Of a stretch of DNA of 64,000 nucleotides, positions 41,188 to 53,693 are shown in pieces; within the stretch, counting starts at the first letter, position 1; the number at the start of each line of letters is the position of its first letter. Position numbers and translations under genes: made by a program. Location: NCBI GenBank assembly GCA_963774445.1, contig CAVZFC010000031.1, positions 372,001 to 436,000 of the forward strand, read 5' to 3'. This DNA is from CAVUQH01 sp963774445 (GTDB taxonomy: Bacteria; Myxococcota_A; Polyangia; Haliangiales; Haliangiaceae). Below the pieces are notes generated by a model. That model saw nothing but the letters and a program-made list of their open reading frames with translations, was not told where the DNA came from and ran no database searches.

Positions 41188-42771
41188 GTGGAGAGCGCGC
41201 GCGACCGGCTGCGGATGGCCGCGGTGGTGCTGGTGGCGCTGGCCTATGCGGCGCCGCTGGCGGCTACTCGCTACTTCCCCGGGCTGGACGTGCCCTGGCA
41301 AGCCGCCGCGGTGGAGGTGCTGCGCGCCGGCCCGGGCAGCGCCGGCGACTTCCTCGGCTACTTCCACACGGGCGCCCATTTCAGCTCCTACGTCACGCTG
41401 TACTACGGCGCGCTGGGCCTGGCCCGCGTCACCGGCGACGTGGCGGTGGCGATGCAGCTCATCTGCGCCCTCTACGTGGTCGGCTTCGTCCTGTCGGCGC
41501 GGTCGCTCTTGCGCGCCTTCGGCGTCAACGGGGCGCTGGCGCTGCTGGCCGCGCCAGCCGCCTACTCGCAGGTGATGGAGTTCGGCTTCCTCGGCTACGC
41601 GCTCTGCTTTCCCCTGACCTTCTGGCTGTGGGCGCTGGTCCGCCGGCTGGGTGACGACGGCGCCCGCGCGCCCCTGCGGGTCGCCGGCGTCGCCGCCCTG
41701 TCGGCGCTGATCGCGTTGACCCACCCGTTCGCCGCCGCGATTGCCCTGGCCGGGGTCGTGCTCATCGCCGTCACCCAGCTGGCGCCGGGGCGGCGGGGCC
41801 CGATGGCCGCCGCCTGCGCCGGGGCGGTGCTCGGCGCGGTCCCGGCCGTGCTCGCTGTCGCGCTGCTCGCCGGGGACCAGAGCGCCGCCGCGACCCCGGG
41901 GGTCTGGTCGGGCGCCGGCCTGCTGACCAGGCTGACCACGCAAGAGTTCGTCTCGCCCGTCGAGTCGGCGGCGCTGGCGCCCGTGCGCCTGTTTGGCTAC
42001 GTCCCCGACGCCTGGCGCTTCCTGCTGGTAGTGCTGGGGTTGTCGGTGGCCGCGCTGCTGCGCCGCCGGGTCGGCCCGCCGGCGGCGGCGCCGGGGCCGC
42101 GCGGGCGGACGGCCGGCTGGCTGCTGGCGGCGATGGCGGCGTTCTACCTGGTCACGCCGTACACCTTCGACTGGCCGCGCCACTGGTACGGCGCGCAGCC
42201 GCGGCTGTTGCCGATCCTCTGGCTGCTCGGGTTGGTCGTCGTCGGGCCGCGCGCGGGCGCGCTGAGGCGCCGGGCGCTGGCGCTGCCCGCGGTGGTCTCG
42301 GCGGCGGCGCTGGCGCTGCTCTGGCTCACCGCGCTGGGACCGTTTGCCCGCGAGGCGGCCGACTTCCGCGCGGTGATCACCCAGGCGGCGCCGCGGGTGC
42401 GCACCGTCGCGCTGATCGAACAGCGGCCGGCGCCGTGGCGCGAGCCGCCCAGCCCGTGGCGGCACGCCGGCGCCTGGCTGCTGGTGGACAAGCGCGGCTT
42501 CGTCTCCAACCTGCCGTTCACCACGCCGGTCGCCGGCAACGCCGGGATCATCGTGCCGGTCGGGCTCGCCGACGATGCGCCGCCCATCCCGGCCTCGCCG
42601 CCGCTGGGCCGGGCGGCGGCGTTCCAGCCCGCGCGCCAGCTGGCCGGTTGGGATCAGGTGCTGATCCGCGATCGAGACCCTGCCGCCCCGCGGGACTATC
42701 TCGATGGCCAGCGCGACCGGTTCCGCCTGGTCGCGCGGCGGGGCCGCTGGCGGCTCTACCGGCGCAGATAG
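41188..42771 (+). CDS. Polytopic membrane protein, unknown function
   Basis: 527 residues with roughly ten hydrophobic spans in the first 400 (for example MAAVVLVALAYAAPLAA, FLLVVLGLSVAALL, GWLLAAMAAFYLVTPYTF). A periplasm-like C-terminal domain of about 110 residues follows, containing DKRGFVSNLPFTTPVAG. The layout (many spans, then a soluble tail) is seen in GT-C-like glycosyltransferases and their relatives, but the early loop lacks a clear acidic catalytic pair, so I leave the role open. Confidence 0.6.
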   Translation: MESARDRLRMAAVVLVALAYAAPLAATRYFPGLDVPWQAAAVEVLRAGPGSAGDFLGYFHTGAHFSSYVTLYYGALGLARVTGDVAVAMQLICALYVVGFVLSARSLLRAFGVNGALALLAAPAAYSQVMEFGFLGYALCFPLTFWLWALVRRLGDDGARAPLRVAGVAALSALIALTHPFAAAIALAGVVLIAVTQLAPGRRGPMAAACAGAVLGAVPAVLAVALLAGDQSAAATPGVWSGAGLLTRLTTQEFVSPVESAALAPVRLFGYVPDAWRFLLVVLGLSVAALLRRRVGPPAAAPGPRGRTAGWLLAAMAAFYLVTPYTFDWPRHWYGAQPRLLPILWLLGLVVVGPRAGALRRRALALPAVVSAAALALLWLTALGPFAREAADFRAVITQAAPRVRTVALIEQRPAPWREPPSPWRHAGAWLLVDKRGFVSNLPFTTPVAGNAGIIVPVGLADDAPPIPASPPLGRAAAFQPARQLAGWDQVLIRDRDPAAPRDYLDGQRDRFRLVARRGRWRLYRRR

Positions 42772-42884
42772 GCACTATGCTGCCTGTGGTTATCGGGCTC
42801 GCCAGGAGGTTTTAGCTCGCAGTAGACGGGGATTTTTGTATCCTCCGCCATCTTTATTTGGCCCGGTAACTGGTGGAGGCAATG

Positions 42885-44264
42885 ATGAAGCGCACAGCTT
42901 GGATGCTCGCCCTCGCGATCACGGCCTGTGGCCCGTCGTCGATGGTCGGCGACGGATCGGGCGGCGGCGGTGGTGGCACCGACGGCGGCAGCGGCGGCGG
43001 CGGTGGTGGCGGCGGTGGTCCGGTCGGGACCATTCAGGGTGTGGTCTGGGCGCCGGGCATGGCGCCGGGCATGGTCCCGGCCGGCCAGGAGATTCCGATC
43101 TACAACGCGCTGGTCTACGTCAGCGTGTCGAAGCCCGATCCGATCCCGCAGGAGACGTACTGCGAGCAGTGCGTCGACCCGGGTGGCAGCCATGTCTTCT
43201 CCGAGCACGATGGTTCGTTCAGCCTGGGCAACATCGTGCCCGGCGACTACTGGCTGGTGATCCAGAAGGGGCAGTTCCGGCTCGACCAGCAGGTGACCGT
43301 CACGGCCAACCAGGTGCTGCAGCTGAGCGACGCCCAGAGCACCCTGCCGTCGGTCCAGGACCCGGCCAACGGCAAATGGATCCCCAAGATCGCCGTGGCC
43401 GTCGGAGCCTATGACGACTTGCAGGACATCCTCGGCAAGATGGGCATCGGCTCGGTCAACGGCAGCGGTGGCTTCGTCGCCGGGTCGCAGCCGGCCCAAC
43501 TCGACATCTGGGACAACGACTCCTGGAGCTTCAGCGGCACCACCAAGGGCACGCTCGACCAGCTGGTCGGCAACCTCAACACGATGCTGCAGTACCACAT
43601 GATCCTCATCCCCTGCTCGACGGCGACCTACACCGCGGCGCTGCAGAACCAGGCCAACCTGCGCAACATCCGCGACTACGTCGCTGCCGGCGGCAAGCTG
43701 TACGTCACCGACTGGTCGGGCGAGTGGAGCGACAACGTCTTTCCCATCGAGGTCACGCTGGAGGACTCGACCACCGACACGCCGGCTTCGGCCTACAACG
43801 CCAGCACCGACTCGTGGAACACCTCGCAGTTCGGCGACGCCGACGGCTCCTACTACGACTCGCAAAACGCCGAGGCGGCCGACGACGATCTCAAGCAGTG
43901 GCTGAACGGGCAGATGGGTCCGACGGCCAGCGGCGGCCTGTCGGTCATCGACGCCAGCAACTTCGAGGTCAGCGACAACTGGAACACCATCACCGACCTG
44001 ACCCAGGTGCAGATCGGCATGGACGACGAGGGACTGCCGATCTACGACACGCCCAAGGCGTGGGTCATTGGCGGTCACAACACCTCGACCCCGAAGAATC
44101 CGCTGACCGTCACCTTCGAGCCGACCGGCTGCGGCCGCGTGCTCTACTCCACCTATCACACCACCGCCAGCCAGCACCTCGGCCTGGTTCCGCAGGAGCG
44201 GGTGTTGCTCTATCTGATGATGGAGATCGGCGTCTGCTACGACGGTCCGCCGGTGGTCAACTAG
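42885..44264 (+). CDS. Lipoprotein with Gly-rich tether
   Basis: 459 residues. Signal peptide with lipobox AITAC (Cys about 15), then a flexible tether of some 25 almost pure Gly residues, then a carboxypeptidase-regulatory-like beta domain (GTIQGVVWAPGMAPG, about 50-140). The rest is a larger alpha/beta part that resembles a DJ-1/GATase-like fold (RDYVAAGGKLYVTDWSGEW, GGHNTSTP, VLYSTYHTTAS). ATG 42885 is preferred to 42882 or GTG 42873 since GGAGG (42875-42879) is then five bases away. Function unknown. A terminator follows. Confidence 0.65.
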   Translation: MKRTAWMLALAITACGPSSMVGDGSGGGGGGTDGGSGGGGGGGGGPVGTIQGVVWAPGMAPGMVPAGQEIPIYNALVYVSVSKPDPIPQETYCEQCVDPGGSHVFSEHDGSFSLGNIVPGDYWLVIQKGQFRLDQQVTVTANQVLQLSDAQSTLPSVQDPANGKWIPKIAVAVGAYDDLQDILGKMGIGSVNGSGGFVAGSQPAQLDIWDNDSWSFSGTTKGTLDQLVGNLNTMLQYHMILIPCSTATYTAALQNQANLRNIRDYVAAGGKLYVTDWSGEWSDNVFPIEVTLEDSTTDTPASAYNASTDSWNTSQFGDADGSYYDSQNAEAADDDLKQWLNGQMGPTASGGLSVIDASNFEVSDNWNTITDLTQVQIGMDDEGLPIYDTPKAWVIGGHNTSTPKNPLTVTFEPTGCGRVLYSTYHTTASQHLGLVPQERVLLYLMMEIGVCYDGPPVVN

Positions 44265-44289
44265 CCAGTCGGCGCGAAATACGATCCGA

Positions 44290-44324
44290 AGCGTGGGCGG
44301 CCCTCGGGTCGCCTACGCTGTTTT
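44290..44324 (+). terminator. Intrinsic terminator after the lipoprotein gene
   Basis: Ten-base arms (44290-44299, 44310-44319; one G-U pair), extended by GCCC/GGGT in the loop, are followed by GTTTT (44320-44324). This is the clearest rho-independent terminator in the window. Confidence 0.7.
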
Positions 44325-44427
44325 CGGCGTGCGGCTGCCCACCGGGGTTACGTTCGCAACTTGATGAGATTACGGGCTTCGTAAGCCGGCGTGCGGAATT
44401 ATCCCGGCATTTTGGGCGAAGCTTGGA

Positions 44428-45423
44428 ATGGTGCCGCCAACGTCCCCCACCCTGGAGCTGCTCACGGCACCGCGCGCGCCGGTCCTGCCCCCGAGCGGGT
44501 CGCGGCCGGCCGGCAAGCTTGCGGTCAGCCCACCGGGGATCAAGCCGCCAGCGTTCGACCCGATGGCGACCGGGGCGCGGGCGCGCTTCGAGCTGGCGCT
44601 GGCGCTGGTGATCGGCGGCGGCGCGCTGGTGGTCGGCTGCCTGGCGCTGGCCTCGATTCCCACACTGGGGACGAGCACGGCGATCCCGCTGGCGACGCTG
44701 TCGGCGCTGGCGGTGCTGTTCGCCGTTGCCCGGCTGACCCGTCTCACTGACGAGGTGCAGTCGGCGGCCTGGCAACGCCAGCGCCTCGAGCGCCATCTGG
44801 GCCGCTACGTCTCGCCGACGGTGGCGAACGTGATCCTGCAGGGCGAGGCGCAGCTGGCCACTGCCGAGCGCCGCGACGTCACCGTGCTGTTCTGTGACCT
44901 CCGCGACTTCACCACGATGTGCGAGCGCGAGCGGCCGGAGGAGGTCGTCGCGCTGCTCAACGCCTTCTACGAGCGAGCGTGCCAGGTGGTGCAGGCCCAC
45001 GGCGGCACGGTCAACAAGTTCATGGGCGACGGCCTGCTGGCGCTGTTCGGCGCTCCGGACGACCATCCCAACCCCGAGCAGGCCGCGGTCGGGGCGGCCC
45101 ACGAGATCATGTACGCCGCCGACGAGCTGCGCTCCCGCGGCGGCGTCTGGTCGCAGCTCGACATCGGCATCAGCCTCGACGCCGGCGACGTGGTGGTCGG
45201 TGAAGTCGGCGCCTCGAGCCGGGCCGAGTACACCGCCATCGGCACCACGGTGAACCGCGCCGCCAGACTGCAGGGCGTCGCGCGCGAGGCCCACCGCCGC
45301 ATCGTCCTGTCGGGCGCGCTGGTCACCCGTCTGGGCCCCCGGGCGGCGGTCGTGTCGATGGGCTCGGTCAAGCTCAAGGGTTTGTCGGAGCCGGTCGCGG
45401 TCTACGCCTTCCGCCACAGCTAG
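44428..45423 (+). CDS. Class III adenylate/guanylate cyclase, membrane-bound
   Basis: 331 residues. A Pro-rich N-terminus of about 50 residues precedes two membrane spans (LALALVIGGGALVVGCLAL; AIPLATLSALAVLFAVA, about 55-110). A class III cyclase homology domain follows (about 150-325): metal-binding Asp in LFCDLRDFT, second in GDGLLALFG, and late EYTAIGTTVNRAARLQ with the ribose/transition-state region. It makes a cyclic nucleotide from ATP (or GTP). The preceding 100 bases hold no clear promoter. Confidence 0.88.
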   Translation: MVPPTSPTLELLTAPRAPVLPPSGSRPAGKLAVSPPGIKPPAFDPMATGARARFELALALVIGGGALVVGCLALASIPTLGTSTAIPLATLSALAVLFAVARLTRLTDEVQSAAWQRQRLERHLGRYVSPTVANVILQGEAQLATAERRDVTVLFCDLRDFTTMCERERPEEVVALLNAFYERACQVVQAHGGTVNKFMGDGLLALFGAPDDHPNPEQAAVGAAHEIMYAADELRSRGGVWSQLDIGISLDAGDVVVGEVGASSRAEYTAIGTTVNRAARLQGVAREAHRRIVLSGALVTRLGPRAAVVSMGSVKLKGLSEPVAVYAFRHS

Positions 45424-45495
45424 CGAATCGGCTCCCTCTCCAGCTCGTGCCGGGGTGGGGGTAGCCCGCGCCATCGGATGACAGGGCCCCGGGCC

Positions 45496-45525
45496 TTGAT
45501 CCCCGCGAAGTTGCCGGGTTATTCA
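45496..45525 (+). promoter_or_regulatory. Promoter TTGATC-18-TATTCA inside the longer symporter frame
   Basis: TTGATC (45496-45501) and TATTCA (45520-45525) are spaced 18 bases; GTG 45535 follows nine bases later. This argues that translation starts at 45535, not at the upstream ATG 45478. Confidence 0.4.
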
Positions 45526-45534
45526 GCCTCGGGC

Positions 45535-47214
<1,680 letters not shown>

Positions 47215-47231
47215 TAGAGGAGGAGGAGACC

Positions 47232-48755
47232 GTGGCTGAGTCAGCGGGCCGGAGCGTGTGGGGATCCAAGCTGGGATTCATCCTGGCGGCGTCGGGATCC
47301 GCCATCGGTCTGGGCAACATCGTCTTCTTCGGCTCCAACGCCTATCGCTACGGTGGCGGAGCGTTCTACGCGCCGTACTTCGTGGCGCTGTTCGCTCTGG
47401 GCATCCCGATGATGATCGTCGAGATGGGTCTGGGGCAGACCCAGCGGGCCGCGTTCCCGGCGGCGATGAACAAGACCACCGGTAAGAAGGGCGAGTTCTT
47501 CGCCTGGTGGTCGCTGCTCAACGCGGTCGTCATCGCCATGTACTACATCACGCTGCTGGCGTGGGTCGGCACGATGATGATCAAGTCGTTCGGCCCGCTC
47601 TACCACGACGGCGTGGGCAAGACCTTCGGCAACGTCCTGGGCAGCTGGACGCCGATGCTGTGGGTCTTCATCATCTGGGGCCTCAACGCCGCCTTCCTGT
47701 CGCGCGGCACCGACACCATCGAGAAGACGGTCAAGATCTTCGTCCCGCTGATGTGGGCGTTCATGCTGATGCTGGTCGTCCGCGGGCTGACCCTGAAGAA
47801 CGGCATGCAGGGGGTCTGGTACCTGTTCACCCCCAACTTCGCCGGCATTCAAAACGCCAGCGTGTGGCAGGGCGCGTTCAGCCAGATGTTCTTCTCGCTG
47901 TCGCTGGGGCTGGGCACCATGACCGCCTACGCCAGCTACCTGCCCAAGAAGGCCGACGTGGTGACCAATGGCGCCATGGTCAGCTTCATGAACTGCGGCT
48001 TCGAGTTCGTCGCCGGCCTGGCCATCTTCAGCATGCTGTTCTCGTTCTCGCTGCAGCCGACGGCCAGCACCCTGGGCATGAGCTTCGTGGTCGTGCCGAC
48101 CGGCATTGGCCACTTCCCGGCGGCGCAAAGCCTGTTCGCCGGCATGTTCTTCTTCCTCTTGCTCATCGCCGGCCTGACCAGCTCGATCTCGATCATCGAG
48201 AGCCCGGTGGCGGCGCTGAAAGACAAGTTCGGCTGGACCCGGAGCAAGGCGCTCACGCTGATCACGATCTTCGGCGTCCTCGGCTCGCTGGTCTTCGCGC
48301 TGCCGATGATGCTGAAGAAGGGCGGGGCCGACGGCGCGCCGCTGGGCATCTCGCTGCTCGATCTCACCGACCACTGGGCCTTCGGCTACAGCCTGCTGAT
48401 CGTCGGCCTGGTCGAGGCGCTGTTCCTCGGCCACGTCTATGGCATCGGCAAGCTGCGCACCCAGCTCAACGAGAACGCGCGCTTCAAGCTGCCGCGCTAC
48501 TTCGAGACCCACATCAAGTACGTGGTCCCGGCGCTGATCAGCATCGTCCTTTTGTTCGTGGTGCTCAAGGAGCTCGACATCAGCGTCGGCTGGCTGGGGC
48601 TCGAGGGCAAGGGCTTCTACAAGGGCGACGGTCCGTTCGACAACCTGTCGTGGTTGCCCGGCCTCATCTTCACCGTCTGGCTGGTGCTCACCGTCGGCGG
48701 CTCGTACCTCCTGACCCGGATCGGTGGCTACGAGCACGAGGAAGGTGCGTCGTGA
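47232..48755 (+). CDS. Neurotransmitter:sodium symporter (NSS/SNF) family protein
   Basis: 507 residues, about 11-12 spans, LeuT fold. The family opening is GFILAASGSAIGLGNIVFFGSNAYRYGGGAF (sodium and substrate sites). The second sodium-site region is GLTSSISIIESP. Transports an amino acid or related amine. GTG 47232 follows AGGAGGAGG, a strong ribosome-binding site. It overlaps the next small gene (GTGA), so that protein is translationally coupled to it. Confidence 0.92.
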   Translation: MAESAGRSVWGSKLGFILAASGSAIGLGNIVFFGSNAYRYGGGAFYAPYFVALFALGIPMMIVEMGLGQTQRAAFPAAMNKTTGKKGEFFAWWSLLNAVVIAMYYITLLAWVGTMMIKSFGPLYHDGVGKTFGNVLGSWTPMLWVFIIWGLNAAFLSRGTDTIEKTVKIFVPLMWAFMLMLVVRGLTLKNGMQGVWYLFTPNFAGIQNASVWQGAFSQMFFSLSLGLGTMTAYASYLPKKADVVTNGAMVSFMNCGFEFVAGLAIFSMLFSFSLQPTASTLGMSFVVVPTGIGHFPAAQSLFAGMFFFLLLIAGLTSSISIIESPVAALKDKFGWTRSKALTLITIFGVLGSLVFALPMMLKKGGADGAPLGISLLDLTDHWAFGYSLLIVGLVEALFLGHVYGIGKLRTQLNENARFKLPRYFETHIKYVVPALISIVLLFVVLKELDISVGWLGLEGKGFYKGDGPFDNLSWLPGLIFTVWLVLTVGGSYLLTRIGGYEHEEGAS

Positions 48756-49090
48756 AAGTCGCCACCCAGTACCCGGTCGTCGGCCAGCCGACCACCATCC
48801 AGCTCGACGCCCCGTCCAAGGAGGTGACCATCACCTACCAGCCGGGCGCGCCGATCGCCAAGACCCAGATCCTCGAGACCGGCGGCCAGCTGCAGGTCCA
48901 GTGGACGCCGGAGCGGCCCGGGGTGGCCAGCGTCGTGGCCGACGGCGGCGTCCAGAACGTGTCGATCAAGTTCGACGGTACCCCTGGCCTGGGCATGGTG
49001 ATCTTTCTGTTCGCCGGGATCGTCCTTTTCGGCGGCGCCGCCATCTGCCTCAAGGCGCTGTTCGCCGCGCCGGAGCTCGAGAACGAGTAA
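48752..49090 (+). CDS. Small membrane-anchored beta-domain protein coupled to the NSS symporter
   Basis: 112 residues. A beta-rich extracytoplasmic part (TIQLDAPSKEVTITYQPGAP, VQWTPERPGVASVVA; Ig-like in feel) is followed by a single C-terminal span (GLGMVIFLFAGIVLFGGAAICL) and a short charged tail. There is no signal peptide, so topology depends on the C-terminal span. The coupling to the symporter gene suggests an accessory subunit, but no such subunit is established for this family. Confidence 0.6.
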   Translation: MKVATQYPVVGQPTTIQLDAPSKEVTITYQPGAPIAKTQILETGGQLQVQWTPERPGVASVVADGGVQNVSIKFDGTPGLGMVIFLFAGIVLFGGAAICLKALFAAPELENE

Positions 49091-49091
49091 C

Positions 49092-49117
49092 ATGCGGGCG
49101 TCGATGGGCGCCCGCAT
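49092..49117 (+). promoter_or_regulatory. Perfect 9-bp hairpin containing the start codon
   Basis: Arms ATGCGGGCG (49092-49100) and CGCCCGCAT (49109-49117) with an eight-base loop. The initiation codon is in the 5' arm; a second in-frame ATG (49104) is in the loop. As RNA this would hide the first start. Confidence 0.5.
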
Positions 49118-50096
49118 CTCGACCATCGCCGCGCTGATCGCGCTGGCGCTCGCTGGTTGCAGCCGGCCGCTGGCGCGCGCGCGCACCGAGCGGTTCGAGC
49201 CGACCCTGCCGGCCGAGCGCGCCGCTGCCCAGCGCCTGGCCGAGCCGCGCTGCGACACCAGGCTGGGCGGGTTGGCGCCGGGCGTCGGCCAGATCTGCAA
49301 CGGCCAGGAAGAGGAGGGCGCGGTCCTGGCCGCCGTCGGTGCCAGCGAGCTGGCGACTGGCATCACCGTGGCGGCGGAGAAAGGGATCGACCACCCGGGC
49401 GCCGCGGTGCCGCTCCTGGCCTATTCCGATCTGTGGGTCTACAGCAGCGTCGCCCTGCGCTTCGACCGCGACCGCGCGGCCGAGCGAATGTACGTGCCGG
49501 CCGACTCGACCGCCGACCTGGCGGTAGCGCCGTTCAATATCCAGGTATTGAAGCGCCCGGACGTCTTCCTCGGCATCGTCGGCATGCTGGCGGCCGGCAT
49601 CGGCGTGTCGCTCGCCGTCGACGAGTCGATCGATTCCAGCTCCTGGCGCAACGCGGCCGGCGGCGATCCCAACCTGTTCGGCAAGACGATCGATCGCCGG
49701 ATCGGCTACCCGATCGGCCTGGGCATCGGCGCCGGTCTGTTCATCCAGGTGGCGATGGCCGAGGAGTCGGTCTTCCGCGGCTGGGCGCAGTCCGGACTGG
49801 CCCGCGCCCACGGCGAGACCTGGGGCTGGGTCGAGGCGACGGCGCTCTTCGGCGCGGCGCACCTGTTCAACGTGGTCTCGCTGCCCAGTGACCAGCGCCT
49901 GCGTTACGTCACCGTCGGCGTGCCGTTCATCACCGCGCTGGGCGGCTACATGGGCTGGGTCTACCGCCGCTCCGGCTACAGCCTGGCCACGTCGGTGGCG
50001 CTGCACTTCTGGTACGACTTCGCCCTCAGCGCGACCTTCTTCGTCCTCGACCCACAGCACTCGCCGCTGTCGGCGGGGCTGCGGTGGAGCTTCTGA
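49092..50096 (+). CDS. CPBP-family intramembrane protease with lipoprotein-type signal
   Basis: 334 residues. Lipobox LALAGCS at about residue 20, then a periplasm-like stretch, then membrane spans with the CPBP (Abi, Rce1-like) motifs: EExxxR as EESVFR (Glu224, Glu225, Arg229), FGAAHLFN (His257) and ALHFWYDF (His305). These are the catalytic residues of glutamate-type intramembrane proteases or prenyl-protein proteases. A lipid-anchored N-terminus on such a protein is unusual. ATG 49092 or 49104 may be used; see the hairpin. It overlaps the next gene by one base. Confidence 0.78.
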   Translation: MRASMGARISTIAALIALALAGCSRPLARARTERFEPTLPAERAAAQRLAEPRCDTRLGGLAPGVGQICNGQEEEGAVLAAVGASELATGITVAAEKGIDHPGAAVPLLAYSDLWVYSSVALRFDRDRAAERMYVPADSTADLAVAPFNIQVLKRPDVFLGIVGMLAAGIGVSLAVDESIDSSSWRNAAGGDPNLFGKTIDRRIGYPIGLGIGAGLFIQVAMAEESVFRGWAQSGLARAHGETWGWVEATALFGAAHLFNVVSLPSDQRLRYVTVGVPFITALGGYMGWVYRRSGYSLATSVALHFWYDFALSATFFVLDPQHSPLSAGLRWSF

Positions 50097-51114
50097 TGCG
50101 GCCGCGGCACTGGCTGCTCGTCGGGCTGGTGGCGGTCAACGCGGTGCTGCTGGTCGCCGGCGCCGGCATGGGTGGGGAGCGCGGCAGCGGCCGCGGGCGG
50201 GTGCGCATCGGGCTGGTCTTCGACGTCGGCGGCCTGGGCGACAAGTCGTTCAACGACGCCGCCAACCGCGGCCTGCAGCGGGCGGCGCGCGAGCTGCCGG
50301 TGACCACCCGCTACATCGAGCCGGGCGACGGCAGTGACCGCGAGACCGCCCTGCGCCGGTTCGCCCAGGAGGGCTACGACCTGGTCATCGGCGTCGGCTA
50401 CATCTTCTCCGAGGACGTGCGCGCGCTGGCTCGCGAGTTTCCCCAGGTGCAGTTCGCCTGCGTCGACTACGCGCCCCCCGAGCACGGAGCGTCGCCATCC
50501 AACGTCGCCGGCCTGCGCTTTCGCGAGCAGGAGGGCAGCTACCTGGTCGGCGCCATCGCCGGGCTGACTACGCGGACACGCCAGGTCGGCTTCGTCGGCG
50601 GCATGAAGATTCCGCTCATCCGCAAGTTCGAGGCCGGCTACCAGGCCGGCGTCCGCCGCCTCTGCCCCGACTGCACGGTTCGCTCGGCCTACGCCGGCAA
50701 CACGCCCAAGGCGTTCGCCGACCCGACCACCGGCAAGGAGCTGGCGCTGGCGCAATACGACCGGGGCGTCGACGTGATCTTTCACGCCGCCGGCAAGACC
50801 GGCGACGGCGTGCTGGGCGCGGCGCGCGAGCGCAAGCGCTGGGTGATCGGCGTCGACTCGGATCAGTTCCATCAGGCCCCCTGCTGTGTGCTGACCAGCA
50901 TGATCAAGAAGGTTGACGTGGCCGTCTTCGACGTCATCCGCGAGGTCGCCGAGGGGCGGTTCCACGGCGGCGAGCGCGAGCTGGGGCTGGCCGAGGACGG
51001 CGTCGGCTACGTCTACGACGACAACAACCGCGGCCGCCTTCCTCCGGCCGTGATCCGCAGGGTCGAGGCACTGCGCGCCGACATCGTCGCCGGCCGGATC
51101 GAGGTGCCGTGGAA

Positions 51115-51118
<4 letters not shown>
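50096..51118 (+). CDS. BMP/PnrA-type nucleoside-binding protein
   Basis: 340 residues. Substrate-binding component of a BMP-family (PnrA/Med) importer, known for nucleosides. Family motifs: IGLVFDVGGLGDKSFND, GYDLVIGVGYIFSEDV, FVGGMKIPLIRKFEAGY, IFHAAGKTGDGVLGAA, GVDSDQ. The N-terminal hydrophobic segment (WLLVGLVAVNAVLLVAGAG) has no lipobox Cys, whereas most BMP proteins are lipoproteins, so it may stay as a membrane-anchored protein. It leads a four-gene importer operon with overlapping stops and starts. Confidence 0.92.
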
Positions 51119-52661
<1,543 letters not shown>

Positions 52662-52665
<4 letters not shown>

Positions 52666-53693
52666 CCTGGCCCGACTGGCGCCGCGAGGCGTACGCGACC
52701 GCCGTCGCGTTGCTCGTCGCCATGGCCATCGGCAGCCTGTTGATCCTGGCGATCGGCCAGTCGCCCGCGCGGGTGTACGGCACGTTGCTGGCCGAGACCT
52801 GGGGCGACGCGGCCGGCGTGTCGCAGGTGCTGTTCAAGGCGACGCCGCTGATCTTCACCGGCCTGGCGGTGGCGCTGGCGTTTCATGCCGGCCTGTTCAA
52901 CATCGGCGGCGAGGGACAGACCATCGCCGGTTCGATGGCGACCGCGGTGGTGGCCAGCGCCATGGCGGGCATGCCGGCGGTCGTGGTCGTGCCGGTCGCG
53001 ATCATGGCCGGGGCGCTGGCCGGGGCGGCCGTCGGCGCGTTGCCCGGCCTGCTCAAGGCTGCGACCGGTGCGCACGAGGTTATCAACACCATCATGCTCA
53101 ACTTCGTCGTCGCCGGCGTGGTGTTGCAGGCGGGCAACGCCGGGCTGTTCGTCAGCGGCACGACGCACACCGCGCGCATTCCGGCGGCCGCCGAGCTGCC
53201 GCGGATGGGGGCGGGTGGCTCGGCGCTCAACGCCAGCTTCCTGTTGGCGCTGCTCTGCGCCGGGGCTGTCTGGGTGCTGCTCTACCGGTCGCGGATCGGC
53301 TTCCAATGGCGGGCGGCCGGCGCCAATCCGGGGGCGGCCGAGGCCGGCGGTGTGCGCATCGGCCGGGTGATGGTCGGAGCGATGGCGCTGTCCGGCGCGC
53401 TGGCCGGGATGGTCGGGGCCAACTACGTGCTCGGCTACAAGCACTACTTCGAGGACGGCATCGGCCGCGGGGTCGGCTTCATGGGCATCGCGGTCGCGCT
53501 GCTGGGGCGCAACCATCCGGCTGGCGTGGTGATCGCGGCGCTGGTGTTTGGCACCCTGGCGCAGGGCGGGTTCGCGGTCAGCCAGCTGGTGCCGCGCGAG
53601 CTGGTCGAAGTGCTCGACGCGGTCGTGATCCTGGCGGTGGTTTGCGCCAGCGCCGAGGTGCGGCGGCTGGCGGCCCGGGCGGTGCGCGCATGA
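52662..53693 (+). CDS. Nucleoside ABC importer permease 1
   Basis: 343 residues, about nine to ten spans, BPD_transp_2 family. Key family segment FHAGLFNIGGEGQ near residue 75; late RIGFQWRAAGANPGAAEAGG and GVGFMGIAVALLGRNHP. GTG 52662 overlaps the ATPase stop. Forms the channel with the next gene product. Confidence 0.92.

Noticed and set aside
42777..42815. Short 12-codon frame beginning ATGCTGCC as a leader peptide before the Gly-rich lipoprotein.
   Set aside because: No ribosome-binding site, its ATG overlaps a -10-like TATGCT, and there is no attenuator structure.
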